Positions 1-9,978 of a DNA stretch of 64,000 bases are shown here, piece after piece. A model generated the notes under the pieces. The model was not told the origin of the DNA, did no database searches, and saw only the letters and a list, made by a program, of their open reading frames with translations. The position numbers and the translations under genes are program-made. Location: positions 3,649,501 to 3,713,500 of the forward strand of contig NC_064237.1 in assembly GCF_023101765.2 (NCBI RefSeq). Direction: 5' to 3'. The stretch is from Spodoptera frugiperda. Lineage: Eukaryota; Arthropoda; Insecta; Lepidoptera; Noctuidae. Each line of letters begins with the position of its first letter. The stretch's first letter is position 1.

Positions 1-74
1 TGAACTAATATAGGTAAGTAGTTTGAAATGAATGAGTAAGAAACACTACCTAATGAACATTTATTTGTTTACAG

Positions 75-917
75 AATAACTACAGGAGTGAATTAAATAT
101 ACTATTTTCTAAAATGGACGAAAGAAGAAGGGTATGTTGTATTTTAAAATAGATTTCTTAATTTATTTCACTCAGTATATGTAAGAATTTTAATAAAAAC
201 TAGCGTGAGACATACTTAATGAACCAAAAGTCACCGAGGGACTCTTTAGTAGACTGCGCGACGTCGCCTCGTCTGCACACGCTGCTCATGATGAAGAGTC
301 CCTCTGTGACTCGAAACTAGCAGAGGTTTTGTCCATTAATTTACGTGAGTAAACCGTGATTTTCAGTTCACTATATATTAACTTGTTATTGTATTTATGT
401 ATAGAAACGTGACGTGCCGGATTATTTGTGCGGCAAGATCAGTTTCGAGATACTGAACGAGCCGGTGATCACGCCCAGCGGTATTACTTATGAGAAGAAA
501 GACATCGAGGAACATTTGGAGGTAAAAATAACTACCTATTCTAAAATAAATGTACTAGCTTTTTTATTATTTTTGGTTTTGGTTTGAAGTAGTTACTTAA
601 TATAATCGACTTAATTGTAGTTTTATGACTATAAATGGAGGAATTACAAAAGAAAATAAAGGAAACTCCTTTAGTTATTTTGTTGTTTCAACATTTCGAC
701 TAAGTTATAGTAATCGTGGTCGCATAGTTTTGTCATTTCCAATAATAACACTTAATCATGAGTTAATTCTACCTACAATTCTCTTTTACAGCGTGTCGGG
801 CACTTCGACCCGGTGACTCGTGTGAAGTTGACAGCGGATCAATTAATTCCTAACTTCACGATGAAGGAGGTTGTGGACGCGTTCCTGCAGGAGAACGAGT
901 GGGCGCTCGACTACTGA
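75..917 (+). CDS. STUB1: STUB1/CHIP C-terminal exons (U-box E3 ubiquitin ligase), 5' end outside window
   Basis: Three exons are visible: 75-131, 405-521 and 792-917 (stop TGA 915-917). Each is bounded by AG acceptors and GT donors, and all joins are in phase 0. Together they encode 99 residues. Exon one gives the end of the helical linker (NNYRSELNILFSKMDERRR). Exon two starts KRDVPDYLCGKISFE and contains the U-box core with ITPSGITYEKKDIEEHL. Exon three runs RVGHFDPVTR...LIPN...ENEWALDY. The match to animal CHIP (KRDIPDYLCGKISFE, ITPSGITY, RVGHFDPVTR, C-terminal DY) is nearly residue for residue. CHIP uses N-terminal TPR repeats, not in this window, to hold the Hsp70/Hsp90 EEVD tail, and its U-box recruits E2 enzymes to ubiquitinate misfolded clients in the cytosol. 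No frameshift or stop interrupts the visible part, so the gene looks functional. Confidence 0.97.
132..404 (+). other. STUB1: STUB1 intron, carrying a dispersed repeat
   Basis: The intron runs from GTATGT at 132 to TATAG at 404. Most of its 273 bases are taken by the repeat annotated at 200-375, leaving very little single-copy intron on either side. The intron splits the U-box exon from the linker exon at a codon boundary. Confidence 0.9.
200..375 (+). repeat. Dispersed lepidopteran repeat (family of the copy at 27484-27600)
   Basis: This stretch begins with GTGAGACATACTTAAT and ends around TTTACGTGAGTAAACCG. Its middle is GC-rich, with GCGCGACGTCGCC and CATGATGAAGAGTCCC. I recognise these phrases as a repeat common in noctuid genomes but cannot name the element class. 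A second copy lies at 27484-27600 in the other orientation and shares CTAGTTT, CATGAGCAG and the GTGAGACATACT end. It sits inside the STUB1 intron without touching the splice sites. No coding capacity is evident. Confidence 0.6.
522..791 (+). other. STUB1: STUB1 last intron
   Basis: A 270-base intron from GTAAAA (522) to TTTTACAG (791), between codons of the U-box. AT-rich, with a pyrimidine-rich CTCTTTTACAG acceptor. The 63-residue open frame at 625-816 runs through this intron out of frame with the gene and is not a gene. Confidence 0.93.
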
Positions 918-1715
918 GTACTTAGTACTGAGTATTGAGTATTGGGCTCATCTCTATGTACTCGTGTCGTTGTCTAGGTAGTTATGTATGTGTGTTGTTA
1001 TGTCCATGTGTTGCAGTAGTACCCCGACTTAATGATGGTTGAATGAAAGACAAGAGCTCTAGCTGTTTAAAATGTGCATGACGAATGTAACGGATTGATG
1101 ATACTGCTATGCAATAATTATACATTTTGGTCGATGTCCAGTATGTGAGACGGGTCTTTGAGGAGGATTTTGATGTCAAATGACATCTTATTTTACCACC
1201 TACATTTTGAGCTCGCTTAAAAGTACTGTTACAATAATAGTTGCCACATCAGTAAAATTCTCTTAAGTCGGGGTATTACTGCTTACAAATGTGTCCGGTT
1301 CCATTCACGTGCTCGTTTCATGTTAGCCCGTCTAGTTTCGAACTAGATAGGGGTCCTAAATCATGAACTTTCGGCTCAGTTCGTCCGAGAATACGGTGTT
1401 AAGTTAAATGAAGAATGGTAATATTAGGAGGATCAAAGTCAACATAGATCATAGGTATAGGTCGCTGTGGCAAATTCGACCATAAACCTTTGACTTTAAA
1501 GCCGCTTCTTTATTAACCGAATTACACGACGCAAAAAAACTTAAAGTAGAAATGTAATTGCAAGCAATAGACACCTATGAATAAATATAGTGCATTAGAA
1601 AATTAAGCTCTGTATGATTGGAATAATAATAATGTAATGTTTGAGATAGCCAATTTATTATAGCCAAAGTTGGCTCGTGTAGCCTTAAATAAACAAACTT
1701 GTCTTATACTACGAT
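918..1715 (+). other. STUB1: STUB1 3' untranslated region with two poly(A) signals
   Basis: After the TGA at 915-917 the sequence is non-coding. The first two canonical AATAAA hexamers are at 1580-1585 and 1688-1693. The second is followed by a GT/T-rich stretch (about 1718-1750), so cleavage near 1700-1720 is the better guess, giving a 3' UTR of roughly 0.7-0.8 kb. The UTR contains the inverted-repeat element at 1013-1282. The exact end is inferred. Confidence 0.6.
1013..1282. mobile_element. 270-bp non-autonomous element with terminal inverted repeats (MITE-like)
   Basis: The left end 1013-1032 reads GCAGTAGTACCCCGACTTAA. The reverse complement of the right end 1263-1282 is the same with one change (19 of 20 match). 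Nothing between the ends codes for a transposase. Flanks are ...GTGTT on the left and TTAC... on the right, so a clear target-site duplication is not visible and the superfamily is left open. It lies in the STUB1 3' UTR, so the mRNA could form a 20-bp stem around a ~230-base loop. Confidence 0.65.
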
Positions 1716-2534
1716 AGTATGTAACAAACGTGGTCCTTTTAACTTAATTAATAAGGTAAACATAAATAGTCCAAATCGCTAGAAAAAAAGTAATTATGTC
1801 ACATGAATATAAGGAAATGAGCTTGCTAACAACACCATTCATAGATTTTGTACTGTAATCCTTAGGAATAAAGGTTAGTTTTCCCTGTCTCTATATTAAT
1901 TTAGTACCTTAGAGTGGCTTGTTATAGACTTTTAGCTCAATTTCTCGTGTTACTCCCAACTTCTTCTAAACGTAAATACAAGCTAATCTTGCAACGGACA
2001 TGTACAGTCAGCAAAGTTAATTGGTATGCGAATAATAAACAGTACAAAGACAAGAGCTCTCGTTACGCTTTATAACGAAGCCGAACTTTTTGTATGAGTA
2101 TTGCCTCAAAATTGAATAAATCTTTATTTTCTTTCCTTTATACCAAATAGCTTGGTTGACTGTACAGTCTGTTTTTGCCTCAAGTAGTATCTATTCGCTC
2201 ACAAATACGAAGCACTATGCACAAAATGGACTAAAATTCTCTTGCCTTCTATAGAATAATATACCTATTTATACTTACTATAATTACATCGTTTACATAC
2301 TCCAAAATTAAGATAGAACGAAATATGTAATGGAAACCGCTTGAAAAATGTACTCTCCAATGGTGAATAAGATGAAAACTAAGTCACAAAGTATGTTGAA
2401 AACAGTTTAAATTATAGTTTGTCAAAGTGTCTTAAACCAGTCAGTTCTGTCAGCTACAATCGGATTGTTTTCATTGGTTGATAATATCACGGAAAAAGCC
2501 AAGAGGCCCATCCATTAGTTATGAATGAAATTTT
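1716..2534. other. Intergenic DNA downstream of STUB1, nothing recognised
   Basis: AT-rich, with many stops in all frames and no open frame above 60 codons. An ACAAGAGCTCT phrase at about 2049-2059 also occurs in the 3' UTR element at about 1049-1059. I treat this as coincidence. Confidence 0.6.
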
Positions 2535-2648
2535 TTACGTTTCATGAGATCGAAACGAGGTAGCGATCGGCGTTCTGATTGGTTGTTTTTTGAGGCGGCC
2601 AATCAGAGGGCCGAACGTGCTCTCGTTTGGATTTCGTTAAAACGTGAA
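2535..2648. repeat. Imperfect inverted repeat / fold-back element with CCAAT-containing arms
   Basis: The left arm (2535-2582) ends CTGATTGG and the right arm (2599-2648) begins CCAATCAG, with a ~16-base loop. The inner 17 positions pair at about 15. Pairing is patchier outward, but the blocks AAACGAG and ACGTTT recur in register. The following phrase ACTCGTACTAAGGGTACG resembles a repeat seen in other moths. This could be a short MITE. No transposase is present. Confidence 0.5.
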
Positions 2649-3737
2649 GCAAACTCGTACTAAGGGTACGCACTCGTGGTCCCTGACTTCTGGCCTCCTA
2701 ATGGAAAGAGCTATGGGTTAAGGGTTTCTTTGCGCGACAGTATCCTGAAGGAATTATTATTATCTGTTACATTTTCTCCGGGTCTGATAGGGGCATTTCG
2801 TTTTGTTCACAAGCTCTCATTAACTCTCATTTGGAAATTTCCCTCTCATTGAGTTTTGATGTTAGGTACATCTGAATGTTTTCAATGAGCGTTCTTTCAT
2901 CATTATTTATATAAATTAATTTTGACTAACTAATTAATTAAACATTATAATGTAATTACCTATTTCTAAACTATCCATCTTTCATAAATTGAAAGTTTTT
3001 AATAGTTTATAGTAAATAATTTTCGGAGTGTTTCCTTACAATATGTTTTATGGAGTTTCTTAACAAATTCCTTATTTATGTAGTTCGTTATGACTTTTAT
3101 GAATACCATAATTCTATTTGTCTCTGGTACTTTAATATATAACTTCACAAACCCATGCATTATATAATGGTATTGATGTGTTTACCTACTCTTTTTATGC
3201 TAATTCTTTGTATATGAATATTTTCAAATAATTCGTGTTATAGTAATAATTAGTAGTCTTAGTTGCGCTTTTCAATTGATTGTATTAGAGATCTCAGCGA
3301 TAAGAAATGCAGTAAAGGGCTAAGGTATTCAAGTATAAAACGACAAAAAAATTAATATGGGAAAATTTTGTTTGTTTTAATGCCTTCTTTAAAATAAAAT
3401 ATTGAGTGAAATTGTTTTAATAAGAAGGCACCTTATTTTTTACAACATTAAACTGAGTTTTTACGATATCGTAATTCCATTGTTTATGCAATATTTCAAT
3501 AAAATCTTCGTACTTCTTTTATAGACTGTACTGTGTACTAAATGATTTGCAAATGTTGTCGATAACAAAAAACATCTCTTGTGTTAAAACACTGAATCTG
3601 TTTTGCCAGCAATTCTCACCAGAGTTGAATCGCATTTAAGCGACAGTCGACTGAGAGTATAGAAGAGAAAGGATACTTTTCGATTCAATTTGTTGAATGA
3701 TAGTGTCAATGGTTTACGGCTACCATTTTTGTGCTCA

Positions 3738-3750
3738 CCAGAGGGCGCTA
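3738..3750 (+). promoter_or_regulatory. CTCF-like motif CCAGAGGGCGCTA
   Basis: The sequence fits the core shared by vertebrate and insect CTCF sites (AGRKGGCGC). Chance or repeat-derived occurrence is possible, because GGCGC-type words are common in moth repeats. It pairs in opposite orientation with the site at 4441-4453. Confidence 0.35.
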
Positions 3751-4440
3751 GTGTAGCTTTAGGTCATGTTTGTTCAAATATTGTGAAAGTTCAATGACTG
3801 CCATTAGACCTCTCGCTACATTTGTGATTCTGGCGATAAACTCACTCGAGGTACACCATTGAATTTTCTATTGACTAAATTAGACTAGTGACTACACTAT
3901 TTGGACCATCAGCCCAGACCAGAGAGCTCACTATATCTAAGAAGTTCGTATAATGTCTACCGAACATAAATGTTGATTAATTCATGTTATTATTGTTTTT
4001 AAATGTGATAAAATGTACCTAGTAAGTAGTTATTGATAATGCGATTGTATTCTATTAATTAGTGATTATTTTATCGATTCGCTGCTTTCATTAAGTTTAA
4101 CAAATCATGCATACTTTAGTAGTTGTGTCGCAGTACATCATAAGCGTGCAAGGTTTGCTAAAATTATATTAGTAGATAATTTAAGTTTAAATTTAATATA
4201 TGGCTGTTTAAATTGTCTAAATTATAATAATATATGTCAGCAAATGTAGATTTGGTACTTACAAAATTTTTAGGTTATATTGTTTGAACCAATAAATGGT
4301 ATTTACAGGAATTTTGCAAATAAAATTGACACAGCATTATTATAGTCATAAAGTATTTAATTTTTGATTGGTAAGTAATGGTAGGATATTATTGACGCAT
4401 GCCAACATTTGCGTTATCTGTGGTAATGTTGAAACGAATG

Positions 4441-4453
4441 TAGCGCCATCTGG
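4441..4453 (-). promoter_or_regulatory. CTCF-like motif CCAGATGGCGCTA on the minus strand
   Basis: Read on the minus strand it is CCAGATGGCGCTA, a close fit to the insect CTCF core. It points toward the + strand site 0.7 kb upstream, between STUB1 and the CpG-rich promoter near 9.6 kb. Binding is inferred only. Confidence 0.35.
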
Positions 4454-6164
4454 GCTTGTTGTTAAAAGATTGGTCCACACTAAATGAACTGGTATTTACA
4501 ATGACAATTGTTTGAAACTACTTATCCTCTAATCAACTCTGGACTTGATGTGATGGATTGTTATTACGAACTGAAAAATACTACAAAGAAATAGTTATTT
4601 AGTTTGCCCAGTTTCATTTAGCGCGGGCCAATCTTATTGGTGTTTGTTGTAAGTGTGAGATTATGGTACATTGGATCGCTAGAGGAACAGATTCACTTGT
4701 ATGTCGTAACCAGACACTTGTAATAAGTTACGTTTAAGTAAATGTTATTTTGTACCCGTGACTTTCATTTTTACTCCTTGTCCCATTTTCACCGACTTAA
4801 AAAAAGATGAGGTACTATACTACGTAAATTTTATACCAAAAGCACTTATTCAATCCAATAATATACCAACACAAAATAGAAAACAATATTCTATATTATT
4901 TAATAATCTTAATTTAAAAGCATTAAGAATTTTAATGGACTTTTATCGATTATCTATTATCTTTTCAATTGTAAGAAGAGCGGAGTTGAATATTCCGATA
5001 ATATACAAAAATTGGTCTATGAATTGAAAATTATTTTTCTATTTATATCTTAAAAGTACGATAATTCAATCAAAAAGATAAAAACTAAAACGCCTTTTGT
5101 CTTACACGTCTTGACTAAAAAAAAAAAACAACAAACAATAATATTATCTACTCACCTCAAATTATAATTCGCAAGGGTTGCACCGTCACGAGTTGGGTAG
5201 GCATTAAGCAGTACAGTGGCAACCTGTTACCGTGTTCAATTGTTTATTAAAGACCACTTCGCTTACCTGTTGCTTCTCTAATGCACGGCGATACCGCACG
5301 GAGTGTTTACATCGCACTTTATGTTCCCCACGACTACTGAAAGGCCTTTGAAGATGCGGAAATGTACTACGTTTTGTGTTAAAGCGTGCGATGTTTTTGT
5401 TAAGTCATTAAAGGGAGTTCATTAGGGGTTTCGTGTTATGTCTGATGGTTGATTGATTCCTGTGATTAGGTGTTTGTTCGTTCAATTGTTGCAGTGGTAA
5501 TGTTTAGGGGAGGTTTCTATAAGCGGAAAATTTTATAGTGGCTACTAAGTGGATATGAGTGCAATTAGGTACCGAGTATTAAGTAATGGGTCTCGTGTTT
5601 GGTATCATAATAAATACTGTATGTATTAAATTTCTGCCTATACTTTCTAAGAAATAGTCCTCAAAGCTGAGATTTTCAGCGTTTTTAAAAGAAGCCAGAT
5701 GCAGATTCTAGTGTAAGGTATCAAACAAACTTCTTTTTAGTCTGTTATTCGAAAAACTTAAGGAATTAAAAAACATAGGTACCTATAAGGCCTCGAAATG
5801 CGAATAGATAACTACTGGAACAATTACCCAATATCTATTCGCCCCTCTTCTGTCTCCACTCTCCTCTCGAATCCTATTCACCCCATTTTAGTTACCTCCC
5901 ACAAAACCATATTACTTACCTCGTTGGCTCCCTTATTACCTTCACGGTGCATCGGTCATCGGTAACGAACCCTGACGTAATGACATTAGCCTAACGAGTT
6001 CCAGGTCCTATGCAAGTTTCTTCATCACTTTAAATTGCATGCGGTTAACGCAGAATAGCAATTTCATGTTTGATTACTCTTTTAGAAGATAATGTTTTTG
6101 TAATTATTTTTGTGTCACGGAAAATGTTTATTCCAGAATTTATTTGAAGTAGATAGGAAAGTAG

Positions 6165-6290
6165 CAGACTTGGAACAACAATTTGTGGATCACAGAAAGA
6201 GTTGTTCCTTGCGGGAATCGTACCCGCTACACGTTGTACGGCAGCCGATTGCCCAGCCACCCCAACAACCGTGCAGTCCATATGAGTAAG
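6165..6290 (-). mobile_element. tRNA-derived SINE, second family, partial copy
   Basis: On the minus strand the element has an A-box-like TGGCTGGGCAA (6249-6259) and a B box GGGTACGATTCCC (6213-6225), one change from the consensus GGTTCGATTCC. It continues into the CTCTTTCTGTGATCCACAAATTG body I know from a noctuid SINE. The copy stops soon after that body, so the tail is missing. The 87-codon minus frame here is the SINE, not a gene. Confidence 0.75.
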
Positions 6291-6741
6291 TATAATTCCA
6301 GTAATCAATTAATTTATACTTATTAAGTTAACTAAGTATACCTTCATTGATTATTGGTAGGTACCTATTAAACTTCCTTAACAGTTATGCAGATCAAAAT
6401 GCATTTGCGTTTGAAATCACAAAGCAAACATACTGACCGACATACCTACCTCACTGGTAAACGTAGGAATGCGCGCCTGTTAATGAGCACATGAATAATT
6501 TGGCCATAGCCAAGTGGGGCCGAGGTGTTTGGATAAATTCAATTAGTTAGCCAGCCAAAATTAGTCCTCGCTAATGAGGTCCCGACTTTGTCAAAGTGTA
6601 CGTCTTTAATGAAATTTGGTTAATTCAAGAGCGCGTTAAGTTAAGCTTATGATGTTACAATGCTGCTGACAGCAGAGTAGAGCATTTCGCAATCCTTTTT
6701 AACCGATTTCAAATAAGAAGGAGGTTGTCGGTATATATATT
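6291..6741. other. Intergenic spacer with a short repeat remnant
   Basis: Mostly unique AT-rich DNA. Positions 6701-6734 (ACCGATTTCAAATAAGAAGG and on) resemble the ACCGACTTCAAAAAAGGAGG motif that is widespread in moth genomes, immediately before the next SINE. Nothing else is recognised. Confidence 0.4.
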
Positions 6742-7013
6742 GACTGGCTCGTTGGTCCAGTGATCGCAAGTGCCACTGCCGGATAAGGGGTCTTGGGTTC
6801 AATTGCACCGGGCCGAGCAAAATTTTACTGGGCGTTTTTCGGTTTTCCGAAAGTGTCTCGGTAGCACGGAGTCTAGAATTGTGTCCAGTATATGGCAATA
6901 GGCTCACCTATTACATACTCATAACACAAATGGTGAAAAGTGTGTTATATTGTATAACGGAATTACTTTCGTGCCGTAATGAGTACCTTTTAAATTTAAA
7001 AAAGATAAAAAAG
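6742..7013 (+). mobile_element. tRNA-derived SINE, family 1, diverged copy
   Basis: It aligns along its length with the intact copy at 34746-35044. It has a head GGCTCGTTGGTCCAGTGATC with A-box-like TGGTCCAGTGA, a decayed B box GGGTTCAATTG, then ACTGGGCGTTTTTCGGTTTTC, AGCACGGAGTCTAGAATTGT and TATATGGCAATAGGCTCACC. The last ~50 bases (CTCTGCCTACCCC...GGCGTGAC in the intact copy) are eroded. No clear target-site duplication. It does not code for protein; SINEs depend on a LINE partner for copying. Confidence 0.85.
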
Positions 7014-8139
7014 CCACTTGTATAATCAAGACGCAGTCAATCGGTCTACATACCTACTTAAGTACCTACTTACCTAATATGCCATTGTACGAGATTGAAC
7101 ATTTGACACATGAATGAGTTTGGCTTACCACGCAAAATCACGGCACTCCTGGCAGTCTCTCGCGTTCCCCGAGAAAGCTGAATACGAAGTTTGGAAGTGC
7201 AATAAATTGTTTGGAAGATACAGTTTTGTCGATAGGCTATTTCAACAAATCTTTGCTGTTACCACATCCACTTTGATTAAGTACTATATGACTAGAAATA
7301 TATTGCACTCACACGTATGTAGGTTAGAGACTACCATTCACCATCTTTATTCTATTTGGTAACTCTACCGACACCAGAATCAAATCCGAGTCCACCTTAC
7401 TCAGTAGTCACTTTTATGCCCATTTGTGTCTAAAGCTTTCATTGATGCGTTCTTAATAAATAAATTCACATTGGGTACTTACTAATTGAGAATGGTGTTA
7501 TATCATAATATCTACATTTAATGGTATTAATTTGTCTTCAAGCTTTTCCCTAATTTTATTGATATCTACTACAATAAAATTTGTAAATAATGCCCATGAC
7601 ATTAAATCTGTCGTTATCTTATAGGGCATAAGGTATCGACATATAAATGAAATGCTTAAAACTTTTTTAAAACCACTACTTAAAAAACGTTCTCCAAATA
7701 TATCTTAGGAATAAAAGAACAGCCCATTTATTTTCGAAATTAATTATAAGCACAAGACTTTCATCCCACGTGCCGCCCACATATCATAATAATTTCGTAA
7801 ATCGGCGAAAATTTTCGTCGAAACTGAAAAGAAAATCACTTACAAGTTGTTGTAAGTTGATAAATCGCGTTGTCATGGCGCGTATCGTTTTCATTCTGCA
7901 GTTGACTTGGGAACGAGTGTCGCTAACCAAATAGACCGTGTTCAAATAAGACGCCCATTTTAAAAGTTAAGGACTTGTCTCTATGTCAGCGAGAATGAGT
8001 ATGATTTTAATTTGTTATGGGTTTTATTAGGTCAAAATGGGGAAATATTCACGAGCCCTACCCATCAGGGAATACATAAAATCTGTTATGTTATGCAATG
8101 TGCTCTATAAAATACCAGTTATTTTCTGACTTCAAAATA
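7014..8139. other. Intergenic DNA, nothing recognised
   Basis: AT-rich, no motif or protein I can identify. The 82-codon frame at 7114-7362 has no recognisable domain and is probably chance. Confidence 0.5.
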
Positions 8140-8290
8140 ATGACTTCGTCTACGGACGGACGTATACCTGTATGTAAGCATGTTTGTATGCGAATATCTT
8201 GCGTTTGGCTAAACCGATTTTGGTCCCATTTTTAGTATAGTATTTTTCTGACTTAGGAGAAGGTTTAAGGTATATTACAAATTAAAATTC
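8140..8290 (+). repeat. Dispersed lepidopteran repeat fragment
   Basis: Contains CTTGCGTTTGGCTAAACCGA, the GGTCCCATTTTTAGTATAG block and GACTTAGGAGAAGGTTTAAG. These match, in order, phrases of a repeat tail very common in moths (a TTGCGTTTGGCTGAACCGATTT-type module). The element class is not certain, and no target-site duplication is visible. Confidence 0.55.
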
Positions 8291-9120
8291 GAGGTTCTCA
8301 CTATAACTTTTGAAGACGGTCCCTTTCACTCAATTCACTTTAATGCTAAAAGGCAGAAAGTTTTAAGTGCGTAACTTACCATACCTAAACGTTTCACGTT
8401 TCAATAAGATTTTTTTTTATAAAACCATTATTTTCTCGCGCCGCTCTCAAACGACCCCCGCCTTACCCTGATTCCCTGCCAAAGTATATCGGTAGAAAGA
8501 AAGAGTGTATTGTAACAATTGCATCGAAGCCTCGTTTAGAACTGTTGCTCCTGGCGCCAGTCCAGGCGAGTAGGTTTCGGTGCTACCATTCAATTACACA
8601 TTAAATATAACTCCAGCTCGCATGATGAATGGTCACACTTTCTTATGAACATTATAGTTGAGGAATGAAGCGGTTTATTTTAATACTTTCTTCATTTTCT
8701 CATGTTGGGATTGGTGTTATGATTGTGAGATCAATTGCGTAATGAGTTGTTGTTTACAATTTGTTGTAAGTTATGTTTATCGCCTAGAAAGCAATAACAT
8801 AAAAAGTCAAAGTTTAACTAATAATGTCGTGTGTGGCAAGTGTTGTAACATTATGACGTGGAATATTCTTTTAAAGTGAGTAAAATGAGGTTATTATGTG
8901 AGTACGGATATGTTTCTCTTATATGCATGAGGTGTGAACTTTTGTATCTTATAATCCCTAGAATAAATAAGTGAATGTTCATATTTTCAATGTCATGTTT
9001 ATGTTCGTTCATTAAAATCAATTTAATGTTCAATGTAAAATAAGTAATGTTTCAAAAGTTATCTATTTGCTGCTTCTTATTCGTAACAGAATACTTATCC
9101 CAGATATTTTAGCTACGATC
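8291..9120. other. Intergenic DNA upstream of the CpG-rich region
   Basis: No recognised gene or repeat. A modestly GC-rich patch lies at 8450-8600 (CGCGCCGCTCTC, CTGGCGCCAGTCCAG). The frames at 8658-8879 and 8851-9033 show no family resemblance. Confidence 0.45.
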
Positions 9121-9290
9121 ATTCCGTGTATCATGTGCAGGTCGATGAGAAGTTAGTACGTGTGTGCTTCGCAGCGGTTGCCAGTGGACTGGTGCCTTCG
9201 AGATGCGGAGGCAGTGGCATCAGGACGAAATCCTGCACGCACGCGCCCTGCACACCGCCCGCCCCTTCTATACTGATCCTAGAATATCCA
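9121..9290 (+). other. GC-rich segment with open frames, possible exon or promoter fragment
   Basis: GC content rises sharply over about 9160-9275 against an AT-rich background. Two + frames stay open across it. One reads ...QWTGAFEMRRQWHQDEILHARALHTARPFYTDPRIST. The other is the 70-codon frame from 9126. A CAG at 9139-9141 could be an acceptor, but no good GT donor follows before the stops. I do not recognise the peptide. It could be an upstream exon or promoter of the gene starting near 9.9 kb, or a repeat fragment. Confidence 0.25.
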
Positions 9291-9575
9291 CTACATTCAT
9301 GTGAGATATTTGTAATCCTTTTTATAATTATGTCATAATAGCTAAAGGAAGTGACTATTTTTTATATTCTAAGTTGGCTAGGTTTCATGTTTCAGCAGTG
9401 TAAGAAATTAAATGAAAGCCCATTATATGACTACGACATTAATGTATTCATACGACATAGCATCTGATGCCAACTAGTTGCGTTTTGCCAACTTAGTTGA
9501 GAACTTGAATTATGAAACACGTTCACTGAAAGGTTTCACCGTATTTGGCTGAGCGGTGTTTAGTGTAAGCATTTG

Positions 9576-9978
9576 CGTTCGGCAGCGCCCTGCGCAGAGT
9601 AGGTCAGGACAGGGGAGCGCGGGGCGGCGGGCGCGCGGCGGGGTCCGGGGAGGGGCCCGATTCATGTTTACGGGGCTCGGCCGTCAGCTGTTCGCGCGAC
9701 ATGAATGTGCCGCGCCCGCGACGCGCCCGCGCCGACGCTGCGCATCGATTGATTGATACCTGAGCGGCCACGTGCGGCGGGCGCCGGCCGCCAGTCCCGC
9801 CGCGCTCGCCGGCCCGCGCGCGCGCCCGCTCTATGCGACCCCACCCGCGCTGCTTGCCGCCTCAGCTCATCAATGGAGTGCCCGAGGTGACCGGCCGTCG
9901 GAGCCCGCGAGCCGCGCCACGCACCCGCCCGTCTCGTAAGTACCGCGCGCTGCACTGCACCTGAGCGCGCCACGCGTA
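9576..9978 (+). promoter_or_regulatory. CpG-rich promoter region
   Basis: About 400 bases dense in CG dinucleotides and GC runs, in contrast with both flanks. They contain a CACGTG E-box (9769-9774) and TGATTGAT (9750-9757), the form bound by Hox/Extradenticle pairs. In insects such islands usually mark promoters of developmental or housekeeping genes. The good donor inside it reads on the + strand, and no comparable minus-strand donor is seen, so a + strand gene is favoured. The open frames here (66 and 101 codons) are rich in Arg, Ala and Gly, as expected from base composition alone. Confidence 0.6.
9790..9935 (+). other. Candidate first exon (5' UTR) of an unidentified + strand gene
   Basis: The donor CTC|GTAAGT at 9935/9936 is a full consensus inside the CpG-rich block. 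The exon start is not defined by the sequence; 9790 is a placeholder within the island. The only ATG just upstream (9873) opens a five-codon frame, M-E-C-P-R, before TGA. The exon is therefore probably non-coding with a short upstream frame, unless the weaker GAG|GTGACC donor just after it is used. No coding exon that could follow was recognised up to 64 kb, so the first intron would be very long or the gene's exons lie outside. Confidence 0.4.

Larger units (their letters stand above)
2649..6164. other. Intergenic AT-rich DNA, mostly featureless
   Basis: No coding frame above 90 codons and no recognisable protein. The 89-codon frame at 4758-5027 is low-complexity in composition and matches nothing I know. 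Two CTCF-like motifs (3738, 4441) and weak minus-strand exon candidates (5267-5336, 5920-5971) are described separately. Confidence 0.5.

Noticed and set aside
982..1179. 65-codon minus frame opposite the STUB1 3' UTR
   Set aside because: Lies inside the inverted-repeat element; no protein similarity recognised.
6045..6308. 87-codon minus frame
   Set aside because: It runs through the second-family SINE; its recognisable part is the tRNA-like head.
9556..9973. 66- and 101-codon frames in the first CpG-rich block
   Set aside because: Same composition effect; the sequence reads as promoter and 5' UTR.
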